Of a DNA stretch of 64,000 nucleotides, positions 1 through 8,936 are shown in pieces. Every line of letters starts with the position of its first letter. Position 1 is the stretch's first letter. The stretch covers positions 62,001 through 126,000 of the forward strand of contig CALSSA010000011.1 in the NCBI GenBank assembly GCA_943788875.1. Direction: 5' to 3'. Under the pieces are notes generated by a model. That model saw only the letters and a program-made list of their open reading frames with translations, did no database searches and was not told the origin of the DNA. The translations under genes were made by a program, and so were the position numbers. This stretch comes from an uncultured Pseudomonadales bacterium (lineage in GTDB: Bacteria; Pseudomonadota; Gammaproteobacteria; Pseudomonadales; Porticoccaceae).

Positions 1-1265
1 TTGTTGTTCCAGTACTCATTAAAAAATACTGCAGCCCTGTTGCCCCAGCCATTATCTGGCGCCACGATCAGCACATTGCGTTGGCCTTTGCGCCAGGCGC
101 GATCTGCGATCTGGCTGATCTCATCCAATGGCGATAGGCCAAACTGATAGAGATTTTTTGCTTGCACCTGACTGTTATTATCAATGCGATTGAGACTGAT
201 AGTGGGCACTGGCAGAGACTCTAGTGGCAGCAGATCCTCCACCTCAGAGCGACGCATAGGGCCAATAATTAATTCGGCGCCGTCTTCTACAGCAATATTG
301 TAGGCTTGCTGCATAGATTCGGCACTGCTGTCATAAATACGCACGCGAGGCACCGAAGCCGAGCCCGATTCAATATTGTCCTGCTGCTGTGCAAGCAAGT
401 CGTAATAGGCACCCATAAAACCATCGAGCAATGTATAGCTGGGCATCTCGTATTGACCTTGCAAAGGCAGTAGCAGAGCGATCTGTGCTGGCGCCTTACC
501 AGTCCTGCCTGTGAGGCCCAGCGCCGTTGGCGGTAATTTTGCAGCAGGATGGGTTTTCCAGCGCTGGCGCCAGTCCTTGAGAGCCTGCTGATGGGCAATG
601 TGATTGGCCTGATAGAGCCGATTTAACTCGGCCAGTTGCAGCCAGCCCGCTAGCTGGGTATCCCGGTGATCACGTCCTTGCTTTAAATAACTAAAAGGCT
701 GGGCATTGAGCTGGTGCCATATATGATCATGGACTGCTCTGGTATCGCGCTGGCCTCTGCTTAGTGCAGCCAGCCGAATATAACCCTGTAGAGACTGCTC
801 CGCATCTCCCTGAGCCAGATCAATCTCAGCCTGTAATCTGATGGTGCGCTGTTGTAATTCAAGATCAAAATCAGCGCTGATAAAAACAAAGCGCTCCTGC
901 TGGAGATAGGCAGAAGCTTCAAGCGCACGGCTCATACTCAGATCTAGCTGAGTACTCAGCAGAATAAACTGGACGTATTCGCGATCAGTCAGTTGATCAC
1001 TATCGATCAGCATAAGAGTGTCGGCGATTCTTTGTGGGTCTCCGGCAAATAGAATAGCTGCCTGCAGCAGCAATGCGTCAGGTTGCTCTTCGAGTCTTGC
1101 CTGCTGCAGCAATCTTTCCGCCTGAGCAAGATCAGAGTTATCGATTGCTTCAATCTCAATGACCGGTGTCGAGCTAGTTTCCATGGTTGTTGTTGGCGCA
1201 CAGCCACTAATAAAGGCTAAGATGCACAAACTGTAAGCAATCAATGGCAGAACATTTTTATTCAT
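1..1265 (-). CDS. lpoA: Penicillin-binding protein activator LpoA, 3' end cut by window
   Basis: This is an outer-membrane lipoprotein that in Enterobacteria activates the peptidoglycan synthase PBP1A from the periplasm. The frame is open from an ATG to the window edge, giving about 421 residues; the E. coli protein is 678, so the C-terminal third is missing. The start is a signal peptide ending in a lipobox (FISGC, lipidated Cys near residue 22). Next comes a helical, TPR-like N-terminal half rich in Gln and Leu. From about residue 265 a periplasmic-binding-protein-like fold begins (QIALLLPLQGQY, then ELIIGPMRRSEVEDLLPLE). The gene is divergent from rsmI, as is common in gammaproteobacteria, and the two start codons overlap. 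The family call is firm; the activator role is by homology. Confidence 0.88.
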   Translation of the reverse strand, partial: MNKNVLPLIAYSLCILAFISGCAPTTTMETSSTPVIEIEAIDNSDLAQAERLLQQARLEEQPDALLLQAAILFAGDPQRIADTLMLIDSDQLTDREYVQFILLSTQLDLSMSRALEASAYLQQERFVFISADFDLELQQRTIRLQAEIDLAQGDAEQSLQGYIRLAALSRGQRDTRAVHDHIWHQLNAQPFSYLKQGRDHRDTQLAGWLQLAELNRLYQANHIAHQQALKDWRQRWKTHPAAKLPPTALGLTGRTGKAPAQIALLLPLQGQYEMPSYTLLDGFMGAYYDLLAQQQDNIESGSASVPRVRIYDSSAESMQQAYNIAVEDGAELIIGPMRRSEVEDLLPLESLPVPTISLNRIDNNSQVQAKNLYQFGLSPLDEISQIADRAWRKGQRNVLIVAPDNGWGNRAAVFFNEYWNN

Positions 1266-2115
1266 GAATTCTCATCAATCCGGTACGTTATATATAGTCG
1301 CCACACCCATAGGCAATCTGGGAGATATGGTACCTCGGGCCATAGCGACACTCAACGCAGTCAGTGTAATCGCCTGCGAGGATACTCGCCACAGCAAAAA
1401 GCTGCTCGACCACTTTAGTATAGATAAACCCTGCGTTGCCTATCATGATCATACGGACAAAAAATCCAGTTACAACCTGCTCAAACGACTGAGTAATGGC
1501 GAAGATGTGGCCTTGATCTCAGATGCAGGCACACCGTTGATCTCCGATCCGGGCTATAGACTAGTCGCCGAAGCTCGCTTGCAGGGTTACAGTGTTATTC
1601 CAATACCTGGGGCGAGTGCTGTGGTAGCGGCACTGAGTGTCGCTGGCCTGCCCACCGATAAATTTAAATTTATCGGCTTTCTACCCGCCAAGAGCAGCCA
1701 GCGCAAAAGTGCTCTGACTGACCTTAAGACTGGGGCTGAGACCATGGTCTGTTATGAAGCGCCCCATCGGATTGTGGATACATTGCAGGATATGGTTGCG
1801 GTATTTGGCGCTGAGCGGCCTGCTTTTATGGCCCGTGAAATCACCAAAACTTTTGAAACCTACCTCCATGGCAGTCTGGTGCAACTGCTTGAACAGGTAC
1901 AAGCGGATAGCAATCAGCAGCGTGGCGAAATTGTGTTGGTGATTGGTGGGCAGAGTGGCGAGACAGATAATGTCTCCGTGGATGCAGAAAAAATTCTCGG
2001 CCTGTTAATGAAAGAATTGCCATTGACCAAAGCTGCCTCAGTCACCGCCAAGATTACCGGCGGTGACAAAAAGCAGGTCTATCAGCTTGGTCTTTCGCTA
2101 AAGGATAAAGGCTGA
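1264..2115 (+). CDS. rsmI: 16S rRNA (cytidine(1402)-2'-O)-methyltransferase RsmI
   Basis: RsmI 2'-O-methylates C1402 in the decoding centre of 16S rRNA, using S-adenosylmethionine, in the cytoplasm. The 283-residue protein has the usual family length. It opens with the tetrapyrrole-methylase-type signature TLYIVATPIGNLGD, followed by ACEDTRHSKKLLDH and the glycine-rich ALISDAGTPLISDPG and IPGASAVVAALSVAGL segments that form the cofactor site. The C-terminal RsmI HTH-like region (ELPLTKAASVTAKITG) is present. The start was chosen because the conserved TLYIVATP segment begins eight residues later. No clear Shine-Dalgarno is visible upstream. Its ATG lies inside the CATG shared with lpoA, so its promoter must sit within lpoA. 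The stop codon lies inside a hairpin shared with maeB. Confidence 0.95.
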   Translation: MNSHQSGTLYIVATPIGNLGDMVPRAIATLNAVSVIACEDTRHSKKLLDHFSIDKPCVAYHDHTDKKSSYNLLKRLSNGEDVALISDAGTPLISDPGYRLVAEARLQGYSVIPIPGASAVVAALSVAGLPTDKFKFIGFLPAKSSQRKSALTDLKTGAETMVCYEAPHRIVDTLQDMVAVFGAERPAFMAREITKTFETYLHGSLVQLLEQVQADSNQQRGEIVLVIGGQSGETDNVSVDAEKILGLLMKELPLTKAASVTAKITGGDKKQVYQLGLSLKDKG

Positions 2116-2155
2116 CCCATCCGCGTCCTTTAATAACGAGCCATCAGCCTTTTTT
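2107..2155 (+). terminator. Hairpin between convergent rsmI and maeB, both stop codons in the stem
   Basis: AAAGGCTGA (2107-2115) pairs perfectly with TCAGCCTTT (2144-2152) across a 28-base loop and is followed by Ts to 2155. The left arm ends with the rsmI TGA. The right arm, read on the other strand, ends with the maeB TGA. The U-tract favours termination of rsmI; on the minus strand the tail (TTTATCC) is weaker. The long loop lowers confidence. Confidence 0.5.
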
Positions 2156-4429
2156 AGCAAGGATCCCAGCCTGAATATCCGCCACCGTCAGCGCTGTCAT
2201 ATTGAAGATACCCCTTGAAGACACCGAGGGGATGACAATATGCGCTGGCTTGCGGAAACCATTTATAAATGGCCCGATCAGCAGAGCATCAGTCAGCGAG
2301 CGAATCAGCCCCATAGCAATATTGGCGGCATCCAGATTAGGCATAACCAGCACATTGGCACGGCCCTGCAGATTAGCTTGGGAATAAACAGTGTCACGGA
2401 GCTTGGGATTCAAGGCGCTCAACACGTGCATCTCACCATCAATTTGCAGGTCAGGATGATTTTCGCGCAGCATATTCCCGGCACTGCGTACTTTTTTCGC
2501 GGAGGCAGCGTTGGAGGTGCCAAAATTTGAATGGGACAACAGCGCTACCTTGGGTTCAACGCCAAACCGTTTCACCAGATCAATACTGGCTTCAGTAATT
2601 TTGACTAGCTCTGCATCTGTGGGATCTACATTCATCGCAGTATCGGCCAGAAATAATGGACCATCAGGCATCAATAAAACAGCGGCTGAAGATACCAGCT
2701 GATTTTTATCTTCTGGCCCCAGTAGATGCATAATTTCTCGCAGGTGGAAATCAAAGCGTCCCACCTTGCCGCAAATAAGACCATCGGCCTCATCACGAGC
2801 GACCATTACCGCGGCAATAGCAGTGTGATCGTCGCGCATAATTTTCCGCGCCGCATCTACAGAAACGCCATTACGCCCTACCATCTCATGATAGTAAGCC
2901 GCGTATTCATCATGTTTGTTATTGTCGCTGGGATCAAATATTTCGACTTGTTTATCCAAATCAATGCGCAGACCAAGGCGATCAATTTTCACTTCCATGC
3001 CAGCTCGGCGGCCAATCAAAATCGGTGTAGCAATATTTTCATCCAGCACCGCTTGCACTGCCATCAGAACATCATCGTTTTCCCCTTCAGCATAGACAAT
3101 GCGGGCGGGTGATTTTTTCGCGATCTCAATAATCGGCTGCATAAATAGCCCGGCCTGATTAATAAACTCGTGCAGGGTCTGGCGATAGGCTTCCAGATCT
3201 TCAATCGGGCGAGTGGCCACGCCACTGGCCATCGCAGCTTTCACTACCGCCATAGGGATATCTTCAATCAGTCTTGGATCAAAGGCTTTAGGGATTAGAT
3301 AGTCGCGGCCAAATTTGAGCTGTTCGTCGGCATAGGCTGCAGCCACTACATCCGAGGTCTCTTTGGTGGCCAGATCGGCAATGGCTTTTACCGCAGCCAT
3401 TTTCATTTCTTCATTGATAGTCGAGGCGCCACAGTCCAGTGCACCGCGGAAAATAAACGGGAAGCACAGAACATTATTGACCTGATTGGGGTAGTCCGAG
3501 CGGCCCGTCGCCAAAATAGCATCTGGGCGAGCGGCAATAGCATCTTCTGGCATAATTTCTGGAATGGGGTTGGACATGGCCAAGATAATAGGCTTTTCAC
3601 CCATTTTCTTCAGCAGATCGCCATTTAGCACACCTGGTCCGGACAGACCCATAAACAGGTCAGCGCCCTCAATAGCATCTTCAATAGTGCGGTCATCTGT
3701 CTCTACCGCATAGCCTTGCTTCCAGGGGTTCATGCCTTCTGTGCGGCCAGCATAAATAACGCCAGTGCGATCGATCATGCGCACATTTTTCTTTTGCAGA
3801 CCCATGCTTACCAGCAGATCCACACAGGCAATACTGGCAGCGCCAGCTCCGGAGACCACCAGTTTTACATCTTCAAATTTCTTATCGACAATACGCAGAC
3901 CATTGTAAATCGCCGCTGCTGCAACAATGGCAGTACCGTGCTGATCATCATGAAACACCGGAATCTTCATGCGCTCGCGGAGCTTGTTCTCCACCATAAA
4001 GCATTCAGGCGCTTTGATATCCTCAAGATTGACGCCACCAAAGGTAGGTTCAAGACTGGCAATAATATCAACCAGTTTGTCGACATCAGTTTCATCAATT
4101 TCAATATCGAACACATCAATATTGGCAAACTTTTTAAACAGTACCGCTTTGCCTTCCATGACCGGCTTGCTCGCCAATGGCCCAATATTGCCCAGACCCA
4201 ACACCGCAGTGCCATTGGTAATCACCGCCACCAAATTACCTCTGGCGGTGACCGAGGCAACCTCTGTGGCATTCTCAACAATCAACTCACAGGCATGGGC
4301 CACACCGGGGGAATAAGCCAGCGACAGATCGCGCTTGTTAGCCAATGGTTTGGTGGGTCTGATTTCAAGTTTGCCCGGCAGTGGATGAGTGTGATATTTG
4401 AGAGCACTTTCTTTAAAAGAATCAGTCAT
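2144..4429 (-). CDS. maeB: NADP-dependent malic enzyme with C-terminal phosphotransacetylase-like domain
   Basis: This is a cytoplasmic enzyme that decarboxylates malate to pyruvate and makes NADPH. At 761 residues it matches the two-domain MaeB type (E. coli 759). Residues 1-420 are the malic enzyme part: SLAYSPGVA with the catalytic Tyr near 39, [11 protein letters not shown] with a substrate/metal-site Lys and Glu, FHDDQHGTA, and the nucleotide-binding [17 protein letters not shown]. From about residue 435 follows a phosphate-acetyltransferase-like domain ([17 protein letters not shown]...[12 protein letters not shown]), usually regulatory and without acetyltransferase activity in this family. 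It is transcribed towards rsmI and away from the protease gene. A 250-residue open frame on the opposite strand is its shadow. Confidence 0.96.
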   Translation of the reverse strand: MTDSFKESALKYHTHPLPGKLEIRPTKPLANKRDLSLAYSPGVAHACELIVENATEVASVTARGNLVAVITNGTAVLGLGNIGPLASKPVMEGKAVLFKKFANIDVFDIEIDETDVDKLVDIIASLEPTFGGVNLEDIKAPECFMVENKLRERMKIPVFHDDQHGTAIVAAAAIYNGLRIVDKKFEDVKLVVSGAGAASIACVDLLVSMGLQKKNVRMIDRTGVIYAGRTEGMNPWKQGYAVETDDRTIEDAIEGADLFMGLSGPGVLNGDLLKKMGEKPIILAMSNPIPEIMPEDAIAARPDAILATGRSDYPNQVNNVLCFPFIFRGALDCGASTINEEMKMAAVKAIADLATKETSDVVAAAYADEQLKFGRDYLIPKAFDPRLIEDIPMAVVKAAMASGVATRPIEDLEAYRQTLHEFINQAGLFMQPIIEIAKKSPARIVYAEGENDDVLMAVQAVLDENIATPILIGRRAGMEVKIDRLGLRIDLDKQVEIFDPSDNNKHDEYAAYYHEMVGRNGVSVDAARKIMRDDHTAIAAVMVARDEADGLICGKVGRFDFHLREIMHLLGPEDKNQLVSSAAVLLMPDGPLFLADTAMNVDPTDAELVKITEASIDLVKRFGVEPKVALLSHSNFGTSNAASAKKVRSAGNMLRENHPDLQIDGEMHVLSALNPKLRDTVYSQANLQGRANVLVMPNLDAANIAMGLIRSLTDALLIGPFINGFRKPAHIVIPSVSSRGIFNMTALTVADIQAGILAKKG

Positions 4430-4590
4430 AGGTTGGATCTTTACGTATTTTGGTTTGCTCTATTCTAACGCAGGCGAGGCGATAAATAGCCAAGCAGAGC
4501 ATGTTGCCCTTGTAATAGTCGCCGTTTCGTAAAAGAATAGGTCAGTGGATTTCTCACCTGCTACGATTCCCGCAAAAAACTGGACTGGCT

Positions 4591-4676
4591 ATGCTGCAAA
4601 AAAATAAAGGATTACTGCTCTCGCTCTGTCTGGGTCTGTGCGCTGTTGATAAGTGTTGCCAGCCATGCTCGAAAAT
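4591..4676 (+). other. Likely signal-peptide-coding start of the protease, out of frame
   Basis: From the ATG at 4591 the reading is MLQKNKGLLLSLCLG, a positively charged start and a hydrophobic core with no other use here. Removing one G from the run at 4632-4634 and one A from 4671-4674 continues this into VCALLISVASHA and then ARNETARNLF, the start of the protease. That would be a complete Sec signal peptide ending in AxA-type SHA. As written, the frame is broken twice, so this is either an assembly error or a disabled export signal. Confidence 0.5.
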
Positions 4677-5873
4677 GAAACCGCCCGCAACCTCTTTGCA
4701 GATTACCGCTCAGCCATATTACAGATTCGTATTATTGATCTGTCCTCCGGCAGCAAGAGCGCCATCGGCTCGGGTTTTCCGATTGATTCCAACGGCCTGA
4801 TCGCGACCAATTATCATGTCATTGAACTGGCGGCTAGTGAGCCACAGCAGTATCGCATCGAATATCTTACAGACAGTAATCAGACCGGTGTTCTGAGTCT
4901 GGTGGATGTAGATGTAGTCAACGATCTGGCGCTGGTTAAAGCTGAGTTGATGATGGCTGAGCCACTTCAACTGGCCGCTACTAAACCAGAAGCTGGGGTG
5001 CCGGTCTATGCTCTGGGCAATCCTTTGGACCTGGGTTTAACGGTAGTACCAGGTACTTACAACGGTATTAATAAAACCAGCTACTACCCAAGAGTCCATT
5101 TTACCGGATCATTAAATTCAGGCATGAGTGGCGGGCCCACTTTGAATGAACAGGGTCAGGTAGTGGGTGTGAATGTTGCCACGGCAGGCAACCAGGTGAG
5201 CTTTTTGGTGCCAGCAGAACGACTTCAGCAGTTAGTCTCCAGCTACAGGAACCGCGGTAGTGCAGTCGACGATATAAGCCAGCACATCGGCGGTCAGCTG
5301 ATGGCCGATCAGGAGCAAAAAATCAGCCGTCTACTGGCTACAGACTGGCAACCCATTGAACTGGGAGAAGCGCAGGTACTTCAGGAACTACCTCCTTTTG
5401 TAAAATGCTGGGGCGGCTCCAATACTGCCAGCACCAAAGCACAGTTTCTCAATGCGGAGCGCAGTTGCCGCAGTGAAGATAATATCTATCTCAATTCCGG
5501 TTTTGAAACCGGCATATTGGAATATCAATTCTTTTGGCTCGAGACTGATCAGTTAAACAGCTGGCAGTTCTATACCGTTTACGAGCAGTTGTTCTCCGAT
5601 TTTGCGCCGGGCAATAGAGCCAGCGAAGAGGATGTCACTGAATTCCACTGTGACAATAACTTTGTCACCAGTGCCACTGGGCGTCAGAGTAAAACGGTAT
5701 TCTGCACCCGCGCCTATAAAGACTACCCCGGCCTCTATGACAGTTTATTATTGCAGGGCAGTGTCGATAGTAGTTCCAGAGCCTTTATCAGCCACTTTAC
5801 GCTGGCTGGACTCAGTAGAGAGAACAGCGTCGCCTTTGCGCGCAAATTTATGGAGATATCCCAATGGCCATAA
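4653..5873 (+). CDS. Trypsin-like serine protease with four-cysteine C-terminal domain
   Basis: The catalytic triad of an S1C/DegP-like peptidase is complete. Numbered from the GTG at 4653, His55 is in ATNYHVIE, Asp91 in DVVNDLALVK, and Ser159 in NSGMSGGP. There is no PDZ domain. Residues ~215-406 form a region I do not recognise, with four cysteines (KCWGG, RSCRS, FHCDN, VFCTR) that could make two disulfides, pointing to the periplasm. The start is uncertain: GTG 4653, TTG 4656 and ATG 4665 all lack a good ribosome site and give no signal peptide, and in-frame stops lie just upstream. A signal peptide in another frame begins at 4591. The last codons overlap the FHA gene, so the two form an operon. 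The substrate is unknown. Confidence 0.85.
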   Translation: MLPAMLENETARNLFADYRSAILQIRIIDLSSGSKSAIGSGFPIDSNGLIATNYHVIELAASEPQQYRIEYLTDSNQTGVLSLVDVDVVNDLALVKAELMMAEPLQLAATKPEAGVPVYALGNPLDLGLTVVPGTYNGINKTSYYPRVHFTGSLNSGMSGGPTLNEQGQVVGVNVATAGNQVSFLVPAERLQQLVSSYRNRGSAVDDISQHIGGQLMADQEQKISRLLATDWQPIELGEAQVLQELPPFVKCWGGSNTASTKAQFLNAERSCRSEDNIYLNSGFETGILEYQFFWLETDQLNSWQFYTVYEQLFSDFAPGNRASEEDVTEFHCDNNFVTSATGRQSKTVFCTRAYKDYPGLYDSLLLQGSVDSSSRAFISHFTLAGLSRENSVAFARKFMEISQWP

Positions 5874-6814
5874 TTATTGAGATTCTCGGCTGGGGTGGCA
5901 AGAGTCGTCGGCAGTTTCGTGTGGAGTCTGATTCTGTGAGCATAGGTCGAGGCTATGACAATGATATTGTACTGGCGGACCCACATATATCTCCGGTGCA
6001 TCTGCACCTTACGGCTGCCGCAGGCGGCTGGCTTGTTGAGGACCAAAAAAGTCTCAATGGCCTGCAAGTGATTCATCGGGTCGGTGATACTGAAGGCGTC
6101 TTCGCGTCTGGATCGGAAATTAAGATTGGCCGCACCAGGCTGCGCATTGTTTCTACAGAGCAACAGGTTGAACCCACCAAACTGCTCCATCGCCTAGAGC
6201 GGGAGACCAGCAGGCTCAATCGACTGTCAGTGTGGGTGCCATTGTTTGCTGTGGTATTTGCCGCTGAGCTTGGGGCTATCTATGCCAATACCGCAGTGGA
6301 ATGGGAGTGGAAAAATGCTATTCCTATGTTGCTTGGCGCGCAGTTATTGATCTTGGTTGCCGCATTATTTTGGGCCTTGATTGGACGCATTATCCGCCAC
6401 GAATCGCATTTGTTGGGGCAGTACAGTCTGGTTTTATTGGCCACATTATTATTTTCCAGCTGGAACTGGCTGCACTCGACTCTCGGATATAATTTCAATA
6501 GCTGGATATTCGGTGAGTACATGCAGCAGCTGGGTGCGTTGGCGATCGCCTTTGTTTTACTCAGTGCCAACCTGGCACTGGCAACCAACCTGTCCGTTCG
6601 TGCCCGCTGGGCAGGCTGTACCTGTTTTGTGGTGCTGCTGGCAATAATTGGTGTGGTCGGTGAAATGAAACGCTGGGGTCAGTTTTCCCCATTTCCTGAA
6701 TATTCAAGTAAACTTGAGCCCCCGACATTACTGATCAGAGGTGGCCAATCCACCGATGACTTTCTGTCGGATGTAGAACATCTGTTTACCGCAGCTGACA
6801 ATAATAAAGAATAA
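5864..6814 (+). CDS. FHA-domain membrane protein
   Basis: The N-terminal ~95 residues form a forkhead-associated domain, which binds phosphothreonine peptides. The visible core motifs are SIGRGYDNDIVL, HISPVHLHL and the Asn in SLNGLQV. A linker follows, then about four hydrophobic segments from residue ~125 to 265 (VWVPLFAVVFAAELGAI, LLGAQLLILVAALFWALI, YSLVLLATLLFSSW, and two near ALAIAFVLLSANLALA and CTCFVVLLAIIGVVG). The FHA domain should therefore face the cytoplasm. The start overlaps the end of the protease gene by ten bases, implying translational coupling. The pair may link an external protease to a phospho-signal, but no kinase or phosphatase gene lies nearby. Confidence 0.85.
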   Translation: MAIIIEILGWGGKSRRQFRVESDSVSIGRGYDNDIVLADPHISPVHLHLTAAAGGWLVEDQKSLNGLQVIHRVGDTEGVFASGSEIKIGRTRLRIVSTEQQVEPTKLLHRLERETSRLNRLSVWVPLFAVVFAAELGAIYANTAVEWEWKNAIPMLLGAQLLILVAALFWALIGRIIRHESHLLGQYSLVLLATLLFSSWNWLHSTLGYNFNSWIFGEYMQQLGALAIAFVLLSANLALATNLSVRARWAGCTCFVVLLAIIGVVGEMKRWGQFSPFPEYSSKLEPPTLLIRGGQSTDDFLSDVEHLFTAADNNKE

Positions 6815-6853
6815 TAATTAAATCGGGCGTACAAGCCCCCTAGGAGAAGCATC

Positions 6854-8284
6854 TTGGAAGCATTTGTCGGGCAACTCAATGGTATTATTTGGAGTTCAGC
6901 ACTTATTTATTTGTGTCTGGGTTCTGGGTTATATTTTTCTCTGCGAACCAGATTTTTGCAGGTGCGCCACTTTCGCCACATGATAACGTTGATGCGCGAA
7001 GGTCGCAGTTCTGCGTCCGGGGTCTCCCCATTTCAGGCATTAGCGATGTCTCTATCCGGTCGAGTGGGCACAGGCAATATTGCTGGTGTCGCTACTGCCA
7101 TTGCAATGGGTGGCCCAGGTGCTGTGTTCTGGATGTGGATGGTTGCCTTTCTTGGTGCCTCAACAGCCTATATAGAAGCAACTCTGGCACAGATCTACAA
7201 AGAGTATGACGACAATGGCGAGTATCGTGGTGGCCCCGCTTACTACATTGAAAAAGGCATGGGTCAAAGCTGGTATGCATGGTTATTTGCCGTAGCCACT
7301 ATTATTGCAGTGGGTTTCTGCCTGCCGGGCATTCAGGCCAACAGTATTGTGGCAGCTATGGATAACGCCTGGTCCATTCCGCCATTAGCGACAGCACTGT
7401 TTATTGCAGTCGGTGTGGCATTGATTATTTTTGGTGGGGTAAAACGTATTGCCCACTTTACCCAGATTGCTGTGCCAGTGATGGCAGCAGGTTATATGGC
7501 CATTGCTCTGCTGGTGCTGGCGGTTAATATCGAGCATTTTCCAGGGGTGATCAAACTGATTATCAACAGTGCCTTCGGTATAGAGGCCGGTTTTGGCGCC
7601 ATTATTGGTATGGCTGTGCAATGGGGAGTTAAGCGTGGTATCTACTCCAATGAAGCGGGGCAGGGTACTGCGCCACATGCGGCGGCGGCAGCTGAGGTTA
7701 CTCACCCCGCCAAGCAGGGGCTGGTACAGGCATTCTCGGTGTACGTAGATACCTTGCTGATCTGCACTGCCACTGCCTTTATGATTCTTATGACCGGGCT
7801 CTACAATGTTTCTGGCCCCGACGGCGTCATGCTCTATGAGGGCATTGCTGGTGTCCAAGCTGGTCCGGCCTATGTGCAGGCCTCCTTTGATACAGTATTA
7901 CCCGGCTATGGCAGCGGCATTCTGGCTATCGCACTTTTATTCTTCGCCTTTACTACTATTATTGCCTACTACTATGTGGCCGAAACTAATGTGATGTACA
8001 TTAATCGCAAAGTTCACCGCGGCTGGTTGGTATTGCTGTTGAAAGCACTGCTGTTGACCTCAGTGATGTATGGTGCACTGAAGAGCGCCGACGTTGCCTG
8101 GGCATTGGGTGATGTGGGTGTGGGGCTAATGGCCTGGTTAAATATTGTCGCCATTTTGATTATTCAGAGGCCCGCCATAGTGGCGCTGAAGGACTATGAA
8201 ACTCAGCTTAATGAGGGCGTGGAACCGGTATTTGACCCAGTGAAACTGGGTATTAAAAAAGCTGACTTCTGGGTTAAAAAATAA
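6854..8284 (+). CDS. Alanine or glycine:cation symporter, AGCS family
   Basis: This is an inner-membrane sodium- or proton-coupled transporter for alanine/glycine. Its 476 residues have the typical family length with roughly ten or more hydrophobic segments. The family signature SGRVGTGNIAGVATAIAMGG (residues ~77-96) and the conserved GIYSNEAGQGTAPHAAAAA stretch are both present. The start is TTG, chosen because AGGAG lies at the right distance upstream (TAGGAGAAGCATC) and the protein then begins normally before the first membrane segment. It lies 40 bases after the FHA gene on the same strand and could be co-transcribed. The 3' end runs into a perfect palindrome. The substrate is inferred from the family only. 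Confidence 0.92.
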   Translation: MEAFVGQLNGIIWSSALIYLCLGSGLYFSLRTRFLQVRHFRHMITLMREGRSSASGVSPFQALAMSLSGRVGTGNIAGVATAIAMGGPGAVFWMWMVAFLGASTAYIEATLAQIYKEYDDNGEYRGGPAYYIEKGMGQSWYAWLFAVATIIAVGFCLPGIQANSIVAAMDNAWSIPPLATALFIAVGVALIIFGGVKRIAHFTQIAVPVMAAGYMAIALLVLAVNIEHFPGVIKLIINSAFGIEAGFGAIIGMAVQWGVKRGIYSNEAGQGTAPHAAAAAEVTHPAKQGLVQAFSVYVDTLLICTATAFMILMTGLYNVSGPDGVMLYEGIAGVQAGPAYVQASFDTVLPGYGSGILAIALLFFAFTTIIAYYYVAETNVMYINRKVHRGWLVLLLKALLLTSVMYGALKSADVAWALGDVGVGLMAWLNIVAILIIQRPAIVALKDYETQLNEGVEPVFDPVKLGIKKADFWVKK

Positions 8285-8294
8285 GCTAAGTTAA

Positions 8295-8936
8295 CTAGGC
8301 GGCTGGCCAGCCGCCTAATTCTTTCCAGCGATTAACGATCTTGCAGAATAGCTCGGCAGTTTTCACTGTGTCATAAAGGGCGCTGTGAGCGTCGCGGTTA
8401 TTAAATTCAATCTCCGCTGCTGCACAGGCTTTGGCCAGCACAGTTTGGCCATAGGCCAGCCCCGCCAGACTTGAGGTATCAAAGCAGGAGAATGGGTGGA
8501 ACGGGCTGCGTTTAATCTGATTGCGATTGATGGCGGCATTGACAAAACCCAGATCAAAATGGGCATTGTGGGCAACCATCACCGCTCTGGTACAGCCTGT
8601 ATCGCTAACTTCTCTGCGAATAGGGCGAAAAACTTCGCGCAGTGCTTCGCCTTCTTCCTCTGGATCCCGCTCCGGGTCATAGAGATCAATACCGGTAAAT
8701 TCCAATGCTGCCTGTTCAACCAGCGAACCTGGAAAAGGCTCAATATTTTTGCTGTAACTCTCTTTGATTTGTAGATTGCCTTGGCCATCCATCTCTAGAA
8801 TCACCGCGGCAATTTCAAGCAGGGCATTGGTATCTGAATTAAAACCACCAGTTTCAACATCCACCACCACTGGCAGGAAACCGCGAAAGCGCTTAGCCAT
8901 CAGCGAGGGTTGCAACAACTCTTCGGGCATATCCAT
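8295..8936 (-). CDS. rnt: Ribonuclease T
   Basis: This is a 3'-5' exoribonuclease that trims the CCA end of tRNA and matures the 3' ends of other stable RNAs. All DEDDh motifs are present: VVVDVETGG (Asp26, Glu28), VAHNAHFDLGFV and the HxAxxxD of RDAHSALYDT. The length is 213 residues from the chosen ATG (E. coli 215). The frame is open 30 codons further upstream, but that part lies inside pyrC. The chosen ATG overlaps the pyrC stop as TAATG, a standard translational-coupling arrangement; a second ATG lies two codons later. The gene ends inside a perfect palindrome. Confidence 0.93.
   Translation of the reverse strand: MDMPEELLQPSLMAKRFRGFLPVVVDVETGGFNSDTNALLEIAAVILEMDGQGNLQIKESYSKNIEPFPGSLVEQAALEFTGIDLYDPERDPEEEGEALREVFRPIRREVSDTGCTRAVMVAHNAHFDLGFVNAAINRNQIKRSPFHPFSCFDTSSLAGLAYGQTVLAKACAAAEIEFNNRDAHSALYDTVKTAELFCKIVNRWKELGGWPAA
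8296..8317. terminator. 22-bp perfect palindrome, likely bidirectional terminator
   Basis: The sequence TAGGCGGCTGG followed by CCAGCCGCCTA is a perfect palindrome that folds into a GC-rich hairpin on either strand. It lies just after the symporter stop codon and contains the last codons and part of the TAG stop of rnt, transcribed from the other side. The tail is T-rich but interrupted on the plus strand (ATTCTTT), and weak on the minus strand. Confidence 0.5.

Noticed and set aside
3716..4468. A 250-codon open frame on the plus strand
   Set aside because: It lies wholly opposite maeB, reads as low-complexity sequence with no family resemblance, and is the shadow of a conserved gene.
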